DNA from: Streptomyces sp. TG1A-8
GTDB lineage: Bacteria > Actinomycetota > Actinomycetes > Streptomycetales > Streptomycetaceae
DNA length: 64,000 nucleotides
Assembly: GCF_030499535.1 (NCBI RefSeq)
Contig: NZ_JASTLB010000001.1
Location: 2,170,001-2,234,000 of the forward strand
Direction: 5' to 3'
The stretch's first letter is position 1, and each line of letters starts with the position of its first letter. Shown piece by piece: positions 44,609 to 53,114 of the stretch. The translations under genes and the position numbers were made by a program. The notes beneath the pieces are model-generated. The model saw only the letters and a list, made by a program, of their open reading frames with translations. It did not search any database and had not been told where the DNA came from.

Positions 44609-45114
44609 CGAAGGACACCGAGAAAAGCGAGCCGTCGACTCCGTACAGTCTCCGGACCGTTTTCCTGGTACCACTGAACAGAACCACAGCGGTATGCAGC
44701 CATTCCGACTGCTCAGAGGGCATCGCCGTTGTGGGGGCACCACAAAGCCGTCACCCGAGCGCCACCTCGCATTCACGGGTGGCGCATGCCATCCCCGGGG
44801 TGACACGGACCCTCGGACGGCCGACCGCCGCGCGGGCTCCACGGTGTCGCCGGGCCCCCGGGGCCGAGCGGACCGGGCGGTCCCGGACGAGGTCCGGCGG
44901 CCGTCCCGTGCGGGCGGGCCGCCGGCGCGAGGGGTGGCGCGCCCCTGCGGGGCACCGGCGCGCCCGCGGCCGGGGCTCCCACCCTACCCGCCTCCCGGAT
45001 GCCTGCGGCGGTCGGGCCGGGACCGGGCACGGTGGCGGCCCGGCGGCGGGCACGGGCGGTCCGGTGCCGGCGGGCGGCACGGGCCGGCCGGTGCCACCGG
45101 TCACCGCCGCCGGC
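44609..45114. other. Gene-free stretch between accB and a secreted protein gene
   Basis: About 500 bases. No frame has the third-position GC pattern of a gene, and translated frames are Arg/Pro/Gly-rich noise. The accB promoter lies at the left end. Confidence 0.45.
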
Positions 45115-45630
45115 TCAGCAGCCGCCGCAGTTGTAATAGAGGACGTCCCAGTGGCTGCCCTCGTCGGCGTAGATGTTGCCGGAGCCGGACTTGTACTGGG
45201 GAGCGCCGTCACCGCGCAGGCCGATGTAGGTGAAGGTGTTCTTGACGTACGAGGTGATGCAGGTGTTCTTGCCGTAGTCGAGCTTGTAGCCGTTCCAGTG
45301 GGAGTACGTGCCCGACGCGTGCCCGGTCTCGGTGCCGCCGGTGATGTTCAGGGCGCAGCCGCTGGCCCCCTTGAGGGTCTGGGCGCCCTGGGCCGTGGAG
45401 AGGTTGAGCTGGTCGAAGGACGTACAGGTGGGGTTGTTGCGGTCGGAGCAGTTGCCCGAGGACGACCAGGTGATGCCGACGTCGCGGAACATCCCGGTGG
45501 CGGTCGCGTGACTGATCTTGGTGACGGCGAAGGCGTCGGTGGCGGTGCCGACGACGGCGACACCGGGGGCGACGACGAGGGCGAGTGCGGTCAGGACGGA
45601 GCGGGTCTTCAGGACCTTCGTGACCTTCAT
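45115..45630 (-). CDS. Secreted protein, possibly M15-peptidase-like, 171 aa
   Basis: A Sec signal peptide (about 1-35, SVLTALALVVAPGVAVVGTA, then DAFA) precedes a mature part with six cysteines (CSDRNNPTC, GCALN, NTCIT, YNCGGC) likely in disulfides. The stretch TETGHASGTYSHWNGYKLDY resembles the metal-binding S-H-x-x-G-x-x-x-D pattern of M15 D,D-peptidases, and DEGSHWDVLYYN near the end could supply the last ligand. This is a tentative resemblance. The ATG at 45630 follows AGGAAAGG. No operon partner; intergenic spaces on both sides exceed 500 bases. Confidence 0.75.
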   Translation of the reverse strand: MKVTKVLKTRSVLTALALVVAPGVAVVGTATDAFAVTKISHATATGMFRDVGITWSSSGNCSDRNNPTCTSFDQLNLSTAQGAQTLKGASGCALNITGGTETGHASGTYSHWNGYKLDYGKNTCITSYVKNTFTYIGLRGDGAPQYKSGSGNIYADEGSHWDVLYYNCGGC

Positions 45631-46176
45631 GGGGAGCCTTTCCTGCGGTCGACCGTGCTTCCTGTGGGGCGGCTGTGCAGGTGGTGCACGCCGATGGTGC
45701 CCGAGTTCTACGCGCGTCCGCTAGAGGGCGCACGGGATCACTGCGAGCGCGGGCCGCGGTACCGTGCGCTTGATGCCGGCACCGGCAACGCCGACCGCGG
45801 CGGCCACCTGGGGACCGCGGACCTCTTGGGGCCGGGGAGTTCCCGGCGATGACCTCCCGCTCCAGCGGGGCCGGGCCCCGGGCGGCGACGGCCGCCGCGT
45901 CACCGGCGCCCTGACCGTCCCCGGCGTCACCGGGCCGCTCACCGTCGGCCCGGAGTTCAGCGGCTCCGCCGGGGACCCGTTCGGCAGCGGGCGCGCCGGT
46001 TTCGGGGGCGGGGCGGAGATCCTGCGTTCCGAGCGGGGGCCGACGTGGAACGCCGCGCCGCGGACCGGTGGCGTCCCCGACAGGACTGGGCCGGCCTCCG
46101 GCGCCCCGGCGACCAGGGACGCGTGGGCCCCGGGCGGTTCGCCGGCCCGCCCCCGGCGCGGCCGTGGGCCGCCCGC
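45631..46176. other. Gene-free stretch
   Basis: About 545 bases between two minus-strand genes for exported proteins. Open + strand frames here translate to low-complexity Gly/Pro/Arg sequence without a ribosome binding site. I see no supported gene. Confidence 0.4.
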
Positions 46177-47562
46177 TCAGAAGCCTCCGCCGAAGTCCCC
46201 TCCGCCGCCTCCGCCGCCTCCGCCGCCGTCGAAGCCGCCCCCGCCGCCGTCACCGAAGCCGCCGCCGAAGTCACCGGGGTCGAAGTCGGCGCCGGAGGTG
46301 TCTCCGCCGTCGTAACCGCCGCTTCCGGGGTCCCCGTACCCGAAGTCGCCGTACCCGCCGCCGTAGTCGACCGCGTAGGCGGGTGCGGCCATCATGCTGC
46401 CGAGCGCGGTGCCGACGAGCAGGCCGGGCAGGACGCCGCCGCCGAAGTAGCCGCCGGCCCAGGGACCGTAGGCCGGCCCCGCGTCCCAGTAGGGGCGGCG
46501 GCCGTAGTCGGTCTCCACCTCGCGGACCGCCGGGTCGCGGCCGTCGGCCAGCCGGGTGGCGTCCGCCGCGCAGACCGGGACCTCGCGGGGTGCGCCGCCG
46601 GGCGGAGTCCAGGCGGCGTCGGTGACCGAGGGGCCGTGGCGCGGGTCGAAGAAGCACGGCGGACGGCGCTCCGGCAGCGGGCGGCCCTCCCGGCGGGCGA
46701 CCAGTTGCGCGAGGGAGAAGCGGCCGTCCTCCAGGGCCTCGGTGACCATGCGGACGTCCTCCGGCCTGCGGGCCCCGGCCATGTACTGCTTGGCCTTGTC
46801 GTAGGCGTCCAGGGCCCGTTCGTAGTCCCCGCGCATGGCGTCGTCGGCGCCCGCCTCGGCCGGGTGGAAGTCCAGCCGGTCCAGCTCCTCGCCGAAGGCC
46901 GTGATGTCCTCGTCCACGACGACCCGCAGCCGGTCCAGCGCCACCCGCTGCTCCCCGTCGCGGCGCCGCCGGTTGCGGCGGACCAGCGTGTAGGCGCCCG
47001 CACCACCGGCCACCAGCACCGCGCCGGCCGTGATCAGCGCCGTGCCGGACACCCCGCCGCCGGAGCCGGCGGAGTCCCAGCCGGCAGGGGCGTGACCGCC
47101 CATGTTGGCGAGGGCGCGGTCGGTGAAGTCGGTGAGCTGGGCCCTGGCGTCCTCGCCCTGGACGCTGGACACCAGGTTCTGCCGGGCCGCCGCCGGCAGG
47201 ACCGAGGAGTCGGCGCGGGCGTCGAAGCGGTCCCCCAGGCGGATGCCGTACAGGCCGGTGACGCCGGTGGCCGTGCGCAGTTCGGCGAAGAGCCGCTGCG
47301 CGGGGTAGTCGGCGGGCAGCACCGCGATGAACAGCGGTCTGTCCGCGCGTTCGATGCGTGCGGCGAGTGCGTCGGCGTCGGCCTCGGACAGCTGCTCCGA
47401 GGCTGCCGGGTCGACGTAGACCGGACTCTCGCGCAGGGCCCGGGCGATCGTCGAGACGCTGGTGTCCGCGCTCGCGCCGGGCGCGAGCACGGACATGACC
47501 ACCAGCGTCAGGGCGGCCAGCAGCAGGGCCGGGAGGCTTCGGGTCCGCAGGACGGCCTTCAT
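46177..47562 (-). CDS. Exported membrane-anchored protein with TPM-like domain and Gly-rich tail, 461 aa
   Basis: Signal peptide (about 1-33, LLLAALTLVVMSVLAPGASA), an extracytoplasmic domain (about 35-160: VYVDPAASEQLSEADADALA, RPLFIAVLPADYP) resembling TPM/YgcG-type domains, a membrane segment (about 170-192, GTALITAGAVLVAGGAGAYTLV), a cytoplasmic part (about 195-370) with helical ALDAYDKAKQYMAGAR, and a long Gly/Phe/Asp-rich tail (about 395-461). The tail's DNA is a GCCGCCGCC-type microsatellite at 46177-46320. The ATG is at 47562. Role unknown; other TPM proteins are linked to photosystem or envelope stress, with no clear bearing here. Confidence 0.8.
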   Translation of the reverse strand: MKAVLRTRSLPALLLAALTLVVMSVLAPGASADTSVSTIARALRESPVYVDPAASEQLSEADADALAARIERADRPLFIAVLPADYPAQRLFAELRTATGVTGLYGIRLGDRFDARADSSVLPAAARQNLVSSVQGEDARAQLTDFTDRALANMGGHAPAGWDSAGSGGGVSGTALITAGAVLVAGGAGAYTLVRRNRRRRDGEQRVALDRLRVVVDEDITAFGEELDRLDFHPAEAGADDAMRGDYERALDAYDKAKQYMAGARRPEDVRMVTEALEDGRFSLAQLVARREGRPLPERRPPCFFDPRHGPSVTDAAWTPPGGAPREVPVCAADATRLADGRDPAVREVETDYGRRPYWDAGPAYGPWAGGYFGGGVLPGLLVGTALGSMMAAPAYAVDYGGGYGDFGYGDPGSGGYDGGDTSGADFDPGDFGGGFGDGGGGGFDGGGGGGGGGGDFGGGF

Positions 47563-47623
47563 TCTTCGAAACTACCCGAAGCCCCCCAATTCAGTCATGT
47601 GTGCGAGGGGGAAAACAGCGGTC

Positions 47624-47990
47624 TCACGCGGCCCGGTAGGCCTCCGGCGGTTTCCGCACCGCCTGCGCGTACGCGCCGGTCAGCAGCGGGTGGCCCGCGT
47701 CGGCGAAGGGATTCGCCACCGCCTGCGTGATGTCCTGTCCGGCCTTGCGCTGGACGATCAGCCGTGCCTCGGCCACCAGCCGGCGCCCGGTGCGGTCCGC
47801 GCCCGTCCGCTCGGCCGCCGCCCCAGGTGAAGATGCCCTCGGCCGGCCGGGAGGCGAAGGGGACCTCGCCCTCGAAGCGGTCGACGGGGAGGGGTGCGGG
47901 GTCACCGGCGCCGACGGCGCTGCCCGCCGCGGACACGGGCAGCGGTGCGGTCAGCACGGCGGTGGAGGCGAGCAGGGCGGTTCGTCGCAC
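47624..47990 (-). pseudogene. Frameshifted small secreted protein gene
   Basis: GTG at 47990 (with GGGAAGGG upstream) starts a convincing signal peptide and mature start: MRRTALLASTAVLTAPLPVS, then DRFEGEVPFASRPAEGIFTW. Around 47813-47825 the coding signal switches frame; the other frame continues ERTGADRTGRRLVAEARLIV, then ANPFADAGHPLLTGAYAQAV to a stop at 47624. Joined, they give about 122 residues. Each half looks coding, but neither frame does throughout, so the gene has lost or gained a base near the GGCGGCGGC run. I do not recognise the family. It lies just past the end of the intergenic region upstream of the GH30 gene. Confidence 0.5.
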
Positions 47991-48169
47991 GGCCCTTCCC
48001 CCGGCTCAGGGCGCGCACAGGTGGCTCATGGTTCACTCATGACTTAGATCACGACGTGAGTTAACAAGCGGCCCGCAGAGCCGTCAAGACTTCACGTCAG
48101 AAGTGGTGCGGGACCGACGGCGGCCCGGATCAGGGGCGTTGTGCGTTCGGATGCTGAATGCGCGACCCC

Positions 48170-48198
48170 TTGACGCGGGTGCGCGACCGTCATTTACT
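48170..48198 (+). promoter_or_regulatory. Promoter of the GH30 gene
   Basis: TTGACG (48170-48175), 17-base spacer, TTTACT (48193-48198), 47 bases before the ATG; the ribosome binding site GAAGGGCGG lies in between. Upstream, 47991-48169 is AT-richer (ACTTAGATCACG) and may hold carbon-control sites, none of which I could identify. Confidence 0.5.
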
Positions 48199-48245
48199 CA
48201 CGGCTCGCATGCCCCCATCCCCCACCGACAGAAGGGCGGCGCACC

Positions 48246-50114
48246 ATGAGAAGACCCCAGCGCGCGACTCGGCTCCTGCTGGCGGGCCTGCTGGCCTCCG
48301 CCGGGCTGACCACCCTCGGCGTCCCCCACGCGCAAGCGGCCGGGGAGCAGGTCACGGCCTGGCTCACCACCACCGACGACTCCGGCGGGCGGCACGTCGT
48401 GCGCGGACTGCAGGCGCAGACGCCGTTCGCCTTCCAGTCCGGCACCGGTGGCGGCGGCGAGAACATCACCGTGGACGAGAACACCCGCTACCAGACGTTC
48501 ACCGGCGGCGGCGCGTCCTTCACGGACACCGCGGCCTGGCTGATGAACAGCAGCGGCGCGCTGTCGCAGGCGACGCGGGACGCGACCATGCGCAAGCTGT
48601 TCTCGCCGACGGATGGCATCGGCCTGTCGTTCCTGCGCAACCCGATGGGGGCCTCCGACCTCGCGCGGTACGGGTACACGTACGACGACGTGCCGGCCGG
48701 GCAGACCGACCCGAACCTGGCCAAGTTCTCCATCGCGCACGACCTCGCCGACGTCGTCCCGCTGACCAGGCAGGCCCTGCAGCTCAACCCGTCCCTGACG
48801 GTGATGGCCTCGCCGTGGACGGCGCCGGCCTGGATGAAGGACAGCGGCTCGCTCAACGGCGGCTGGCTGAAGGCGGAGGACTACGGCGCCTACGCCTCCT
48901 ACTTCGTGAAGTACCTCCAGGCGTACAAGGACCAGGGCGTCAACGTCTCGTACGTCACCGCGCAGAACGAGCCGACGTGCTGCTCGGGCTATCCGTCGAT
49001 GAGCTGGAACGCGAGCGGGCTGGCCTACTTCACCAAGAGCGAGCTGCTGCCCAAGCTCCAGGCGGCGGGCCTGTCCACGAAGGTCCTCGCGCACGACTGG
49101 AACTGGGACGTCTACGACTCCTACGCGGCCCAGACCGTGGACGACGCGGCGGTGCGCAACCACCCCAACTTCGGCGGGATCGCCTGGCACGGCTACGGCG
49201 GTGACATCGCCAAGCAGACGACCGTGCACAACCAGTACCCGACGCTGGACGCGTTCGGCACCGAGCACTCCGGCGGCACCTGGATCGCCAACCAGCAGCG
49301 CGAGGACATGTCCGACATCATCGACTACACGCGCAACTGGGCGAAGTCGGTGACCAAGTGGTCGCTCGCGGTGGACCAGAACATGGGCCCGCACAACGGC
49401 GGCTGCGGCACCTGCACCGGGCTGGTCACCGTGCACAACGGGGACGGCGCGAGCGGGAGCGTCGACTACACCGTCGAGTACTACGACATGGGCCACCTGA
49501 CCAAGTTCGTCCGGCCGGGCGCGCAGCGCATCGCGTCCACGGCGTCGGCCGCCGTGCCGAACGTGGCCTGGCGCAACCCGGACGGCAGCAAGGCGCTGAT
49601 CGCGTACAACGACTCCTCCTCGGCGAAGAGCGTCACCATCAACTGGGGTTCCCAGCACGCGACCTACTCGCTGCCCGGGAAGACCTCGGCCACCTTCACC
49701 TGGTCCGGTGCCCAGGCGAGCGGCGGCGGCCAGAGCGGCTCGTTCGTCGGCCTCGCCGGCAAGTGCCTGGACGTGGCGAGCGGGTCGACCGCGAACGGCA
49801 CGGCGGTGCAGCTCTACGACTGCAACGGCAGCACCGCCCAGAAGTGGACCGTGGCGGCCGACGGCTCGATCCAGGCGCTCGGCAAGTGCCTGGACGTGGT
49901 GTCGGCCTCGACGGCGGACGGCGCGAAGGTCCAGCTGTACGACTGCAACGGAACCGGTGCGCAGCGGTGGTCGTACAACGCCTCCACGGGCGATGTGGTG
50001 AACACGGCCGCCAACAAGTGCCTCGACGTGACGGACAACTCCTCCGTCAACGGGGCGAGGGCCCAGATCTGGACCTGCACGGGGGCCGCCAACCAGAAGT
50101 GGAAGCTGCAGTAG
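48246..50114 (+). CDS. Secreted GH30-family glycosidase with C-terminal ricin-B lectin domain, 622 aa
   Basis: Extracellular glucosylceramidase / endo-β-1,6-glucanase-type enzyme. Signal peptide 1-32 (LLLAGLLASAGLTTLGVPHA). GH30 TIM barrel about 50-400: FTGGGASFTDTAAWLMN, LSFLRNPMGASDLA, MASPWTAPAWMKDSG, acid/base Glu242 in TAQNEPTC, nucleophile Glu340 in FGTEHSGG. A β-sandwich follows (to about 490), then a ricin-type CBM13 trefoil (about 500-622) with three repeats ending QKWTV, QRWSY and QKWKL. Substrate is probably fungal or plant β-glucan, to be tested. The ATG at 48246 follows GAAGGGCGG. Single gene with its own promoter. Confidence 0.93.
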   Translation: MRRPQRATRLLLAGLLASAGLTTLGVPHAQAAGEQVTAWLTTTDDSGGRHVVRGLQAQTPFAFQSGTGGGGENITVDENTRYQTFTGGGASFTDTAAWLMNSSGALSQATRDATMRKLFSPTDGIGLSFLRNPMGASDLARYGYTYDDVPAGQTDPNLAKFSIAHDLADVVPLTRQALQLNPSLTVMASPWTAPAWMKDSGSLNGGWLKAEDYGAYASYFVKYLQAYKDQGVNVSYVTAQNEPTCCSGYPSMSWNASGLAYFTKSELLPKLQAAGLSTKVLAHDWNWDVYDSYAAQTVDDAAVRNHPNFGGIAWHGYGGDIAKQTTVHNQYPTLDAFGTEHSGGTWIANQQREDMSDIIDYTRNWAKSVTKWSLAVDQNMGPHNGGCGTCTGLVTVHNGDGASGSVDYTVEYYDMGHLTKFVRPGAQRIASTASAAVPNVAWRNPDGSKALIAYNDSSSAKSVTINWGSQHATYSLPGKTSATFTWSGAQASGGGQSGSFVGLAGKCLDVASGSTANGTAVQLYDCNGSTAQKWTVAADGSIQALGKCLDVVSASTADGAKVQLYDCNGTGAQRWSYNASTGDVVNTAANKCLDVTDNSSVNGARAQIWTCTGAANQKWKLQ

Positions 50115-50385
50115 GGCGGAGTCCGGCAGGCGCGGTGCCGCGGCGGCGGGCTCCCGCCGAGCGGCGGTCGCCGGGCGGCTGGGGGACGATGGGGGGACCG
50201 GCGGTCGCGCCGGTCTCCTCCACCGAGGGAGCGGCGGGCATGCGCGGGTTCCCGGCCGGGGCCTCCGTCCCGGTGCCGGAGGGCACCGGGACGGAGGAGG
50301 CCGCCCGGCGGCGGGCCGCCGGGGCCGTCCGCTCCCGGCCGTCCGCCCCGCCACGTCCCCGAGTCCGTCCGTCCCGGAGCGCCGT

Positions 50386-50988
50386 ATGACCACACCGCAG
50401 GATGTGTTCCTCGTCGGCCTGGACGTCCCCGGCGACCGCCCCGTCGAACAGGGCGACCTGTCGCTGGCGCTCGCGGGGGCCGAGCTGATCGACCTCCTCG
50501 GCGTCCGGGCCCTCACGCTGGAGGGTGAGCGCATCGTGCCCGGGCCGCTGCCCACCACGGGCAACCGGCTCCTGGACGAGGCGGGCGCGGCGCTCGTCCG
50601 CGGGGAGCCGTACGAGACGGTCGAGGACTGGCTCTGGCGGCGGGGACAGGGGCTGGCCGCGGCCTACCGGGACGTCCTGGAGTCCGAGGGGCAGCTCACC
50701 GGCAGACCCCGGCGCTGGCCGTCCCTGCGGCGCGCGGGCGGCGCCCCGGCCGACACCCCCGCCCGGCGGCGCGCGGCCGACCGCTGGTGGGCCCGTGAAC
50801 CCGTCCTGGCCGGACTCGCCGCCGCCCTGGGCATCCGGGACGGACGGCCGGCCGCGCAGGAACCCGACGACGAGGCGGTCGTCACCGTGCTGGTGGCGGT
50901 CGGCGACGCGGTGACCGAGCTGGAGGCCGTGCGCGAGCGGCGGCGCATCGAGAACGCGGCCTTCGACAACATCTGGCGGGCGCCCTGA
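50386..50988 (+). CDS. GOLPH3/GPP34-family protein, 200 aa
   Basis: Bacterial homologue of Golgi phosphoprotein 3, a phosphatidylinositol-4-phosphate-binding fold; many are found in streptomycetes and the role is unknown. Signs: DRPVEQGDLSLALAGAELID, GERIVPGPLPTTGNRLLDEA, SVEDWLWRRG-like YETVEDWLWRRGQGL, and a C-terminal TELEAVRERRRIENAAFDNI. The ATG at 50386 follows CCGGAGCG. The 271 bases upstream look non-coding. The 3' end is part of a 28-bp tandem duplication. Confidence 0.87.
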   Translation: MTTPQDVFLVGLDVPGDRPVEQGDLSLALAGAELIDLLGVRALTLEGERIVPGPLPTTGNRLLDEAGAALVRGEPYETVEDWLWRRGQGLAAAYRDVLESEGQLTGRPRRWPSLRRAGGAPADTPARRRAADRWWAREPVLAGLAAALGIRDGRPAAQEPDDEAVVTVLVAVGDAVTELEAVRERRRIENAAFDNIWRAP

Positions 50989-51022
50989 CCCCCGCAACAT
51001 CTGGCGGCCGCCCTGACCTCCG
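50967..51022. repeat. 28-bp tandem duplication over the GPP34 stop codon
   Basis: Two adjacent 28-base units (50967-50994 and 50995-51022) beginning CAACATCTGGCGG and differing at two positions. The first unit encodes the last residues and the stop of the GPP34 gene; the second lies just past it. Confidence 0.8.
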
Positions 51023-51160
51023 CTGCCGGACCGGTTCGCCGACGACCCGGGAGCCGCCCCCGCCGCCGCGGAGGCCGGCGCGTCCGGCGGCAGGCCGCGG
51101 GCCGGGTTTCGGGGCGGAGGAGCGCCGGCCCCGGTCCCGGCCCCCGGCGGGCGGCCGCGA

Positions 51161-52771
51161 CTACTCCGCCGGCTCCACGCCCGCCCGCAGCAGGCCGTAG
51201 GTGTAGGCGTCCTCCAGGGCCTGCCAGGAGGCGGCGATGACGTTCTCCGCCACGCCGACCGTGGACCACTCCCCCGCGCCGTCGGAGGTGGAGATCAGCA
51301 CGCGGGTGGTGGAGGACGTGCCGTGCACGCCCTCCAGGATGCGGACCTTGTAGTCCACCAGTTCCAGCCTGGCGAGCTGCGGGTAGATCTTCTCCAGGGC
51401 CACGCGCAGCGCCCGGTCCAGGGCGTTGACCGGGCCGTTGCCCTCGGCGGTGGCCACGATCCGCTCGCTCTTGGCCCACAGCTTGACCGTGGCCTCGTTG
51501 GCGTGGGTGCCGTCGGGGCGGTCCTCGACGATGGCCCGCCAGGACTCCACCCGGAAGTACGTCGGGGGCCTGCCCTCGACCTCGCTCCGCAGGAGGAGCT
51601 CGAAGCTCGCGTCGGCGGCCTCGTAGGTGTAGCCCCTCAGTTCCCGTTCCTTCACGCGCTCGACCACGCGGCCGACCAGTTCGCGGTCGCCGCCGAGGTC
51701 GATGCCGAGTTCCTTGCCCTTCAGCTCCACCGAGGCGCGGCCGGCCATGTCGGAGACCAGCATGCGCATGGTGTTGCCGACCAGCTCGGGGTCGATGTGC
51801 TGGTACAGGTCCGGGTCGACCTTGATGGCCGAGGCGTGCAGGCCGGCCTTGTGGGCGAAGGCGGAGACACCGACGTAGGGCTGGTGGGTGGAGGGGGTCA
51901 GGTTGACGACCTCGGCGATGGCGTGCGAGATGCGGGTCGTCTCGCGCAGCCTGCCCTCGGGCAGGACCTTCTTGCCGTACTTCAGCTCCAGGGCGGCGAC
52001 CACCGGGAAGAGGTTGGCGTTGCCGACGCGCTCGCCGTAGCCGTTCGCCGTGCACTGGACGTGGGTGGCGCCGGCGTCGACGGCGGCCAGCGTGTTGGCG
52101 ACCGCGCAGCCCGTGTCGTCCTGGGCGTGGATGCCCAGCCGGGCGCCGGTGTCGGCGAGGACCGTGGAGACGACCGCGTGGACCTGCGCCGGGAGCATGC
52201 CACCGTTGGTGTCGCAGAGGATGACGACGTCGGCGCCGGCCTCGGCCGCGGTGCGGACGACCGCCTTGGCGTACTCGGGGTTGGCGCGGTAGCCGTCGAA
52301 GAAGTGCTCGCAGTCGACGAACACCCGGCGACCCTGGGCGCGCAGGTGGGACACGGTGTCGCGGACCATCTCCAGGTTCTCGTCCAGCGTGGTGCGCAGC
52401 GCGAGTTCCACGTGCCGGTCGTGCGCCTTGGCGACCAGCGTGATCACCGGGGCACCGGCCTCCAGCAGCGCCTTGACCTGCGGATCCTCGGCCGCCTTGC
52501 CACCGGCCCGGCGGGTGGCGCCGAAGGCGACCAGCTGGGCGTGCCGGAAGTCGATCTCCTGCCGCGCGCGGGCGAAGAACTCGGTGTCCCGCGGGTTGGC
52601 ACCGGGCCAGCCGCCCTCGATGAAGCCCACGCCGAAGTCGTCCAGGTGCCGTGCGATGGCGAGCTTGTCCGCGACGGTGAGGTTGATGCCCTCGCGCTGC
52701 GCGCCGTCGCGCAGCGTGGTGTCGAAGACGTGGAACGAGTCGTCGGGCTCGCTGGTTGCCGTCTCGGTCAT
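51161..52771 (-). CDS. cimA: (R)-citramalate synthase
   Basis: HMG-CoA-lyase-like Claisen condensation enzyme making citramalate from pyruvate and acetyl-CoA, a threonine-independent entry to isoleucine. Signs: HVFDTTLRDGAQREGINLTV (metal Asp and Arg, about 14-33), FIEGGWPGANPRD, CDTNGGMLPAQVHAVV, GIHAQDDTGCAVANTLAAVD, the ANGYGERVGNANL loop and a C-terminal LeuA allosteric domain (about 400-536). The GGWPG and DGAQ signatures separate the CimA group from LeuA; older annotation calls such genes a second isopropylmalate synthase. The ATG at 52771 follows AGGAGCC. 536 residues. A likely attenuator lies upstream. Confidence 0.93.
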   Translation of the reverse strand: MTETATSEPDDSFHVFDTTLRDGAQREGINLTVADKLAIARHLDDFGVGFIEGGWPGANPRDTEFFARARQEIDFRHAQLVAFGATRRAGGKAAEDPQVKALLEAGAPVITLVAKAHDRHVELALRTTLDENLEMVRDTVSHLRAQGRRVFVDCEHFFDGYRANPEYAKAVVRTAAEAGADVVILCDTNGGMLPAQVHAVVSTVLADTGARLGIHAQDDTGCAVANTLAAVDAGATHVQCTANGYGERVGNANLFPVVAALELKYGKKVLPEGRLRETTRISHAIAEVVNLTPSTHQPYVGVSAFAHKAGLHASAIKVDPDLYQHIDPELVGNTMRMLVSDMAGRASVELKGKELGIDLGGDRELVGRVVERVKERELRGYTYEAADASFELLLRSEVEGRPPTYFRVESWRAIVEDRPDGTHANEATVKLWAKSERIVATAEGNGPVNALDRALRVALEKIYPQLARLELVDYKVRILEGVHGTSSTTRVLISTSDGAGEWSTVGVAENVIAASWQALEDAYTYGLLRAGVEPAE

Positions 52772-52881
52772 GGTCTCAAGGCTCCTGTTGTGGATCTTCG
52801 GTCTTACCGGAATGACCGGCTCCACCGTCCCCCCAATACTCCCCCGCGCTCGGTTCCCGGCTGCGGGTGGGCCGGAAAACG

Positions 52882-52907
52882 AAAAAACCCCTCGCGGGTG
52901 CGAGAGG
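52882..52907 (-). terminator. Leader terminator (attenuator) upstream of cimA
   Basis: In minus-strand RNA CCUCUCGC pairs with GCGAGGGG (one U-G pair) around a 4-nt loop, followed at once by six Us (52882-52887). It lies 110 bases before the cimA ATG and 56 bases after the short leader frame, so it can only act on cimA itself. Confidence 0.75.
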
Positions 52908-52962
52908 TCTGCGCGCGGGTCGGGGACGACGGTGGCCACCCGCACCTGGTCGTACGAGGTGG

Positions 52963-53013
52963 TCACTGCGGACCGGCGCGCCTGCTGCCCATAATCATGG
53001 CGAACGAGAGCAC
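52963..53013 (-). CDS. Putative 16-aa leader peptide of cimA
   Basis: GTG at 53013 opens MLSFAMIMGSRRAGPQ and stops at 52963; an internal ATG at 52998 gives an 11-residue form. No ribosome binding site is visible, so the mRNA may be leaderless. Branched-chain codons are few (one CTC, one ATT), weaker than in classical leaders. The context (short frame, then T-tract terminator, then a branched-chain gene) is what supports it. Confidence 0.4.
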   Translation of the reverse strand: MLSFAMIMGSRRAGPQ

Positions 53014-53114
53014 GCGGGCAGTCTGGCACAACCCGGCTCCCGGATCACCGCCCGTCTCAGGATGCGGTCGCCGGTGTGGACGCGCCGTGGCGCACGGCAC
53101 GGGTGGGAGCGGCA

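Noticed and set aside
45764..46315. + strand frame in the gene-free region before the TPM-like gene
   Set aside because: Translates to Gly/Pro/Arg low complexity, no ribosome binding site, and its end overlaps the real minus-strand gene.
46177..46320. CCGCCG-type triplet run considered as CRISPR-like or a regulatory repeat
   Set aside because: It is in frame inside the Gly-rich tail of the TPM-like protein; no spacer structure.
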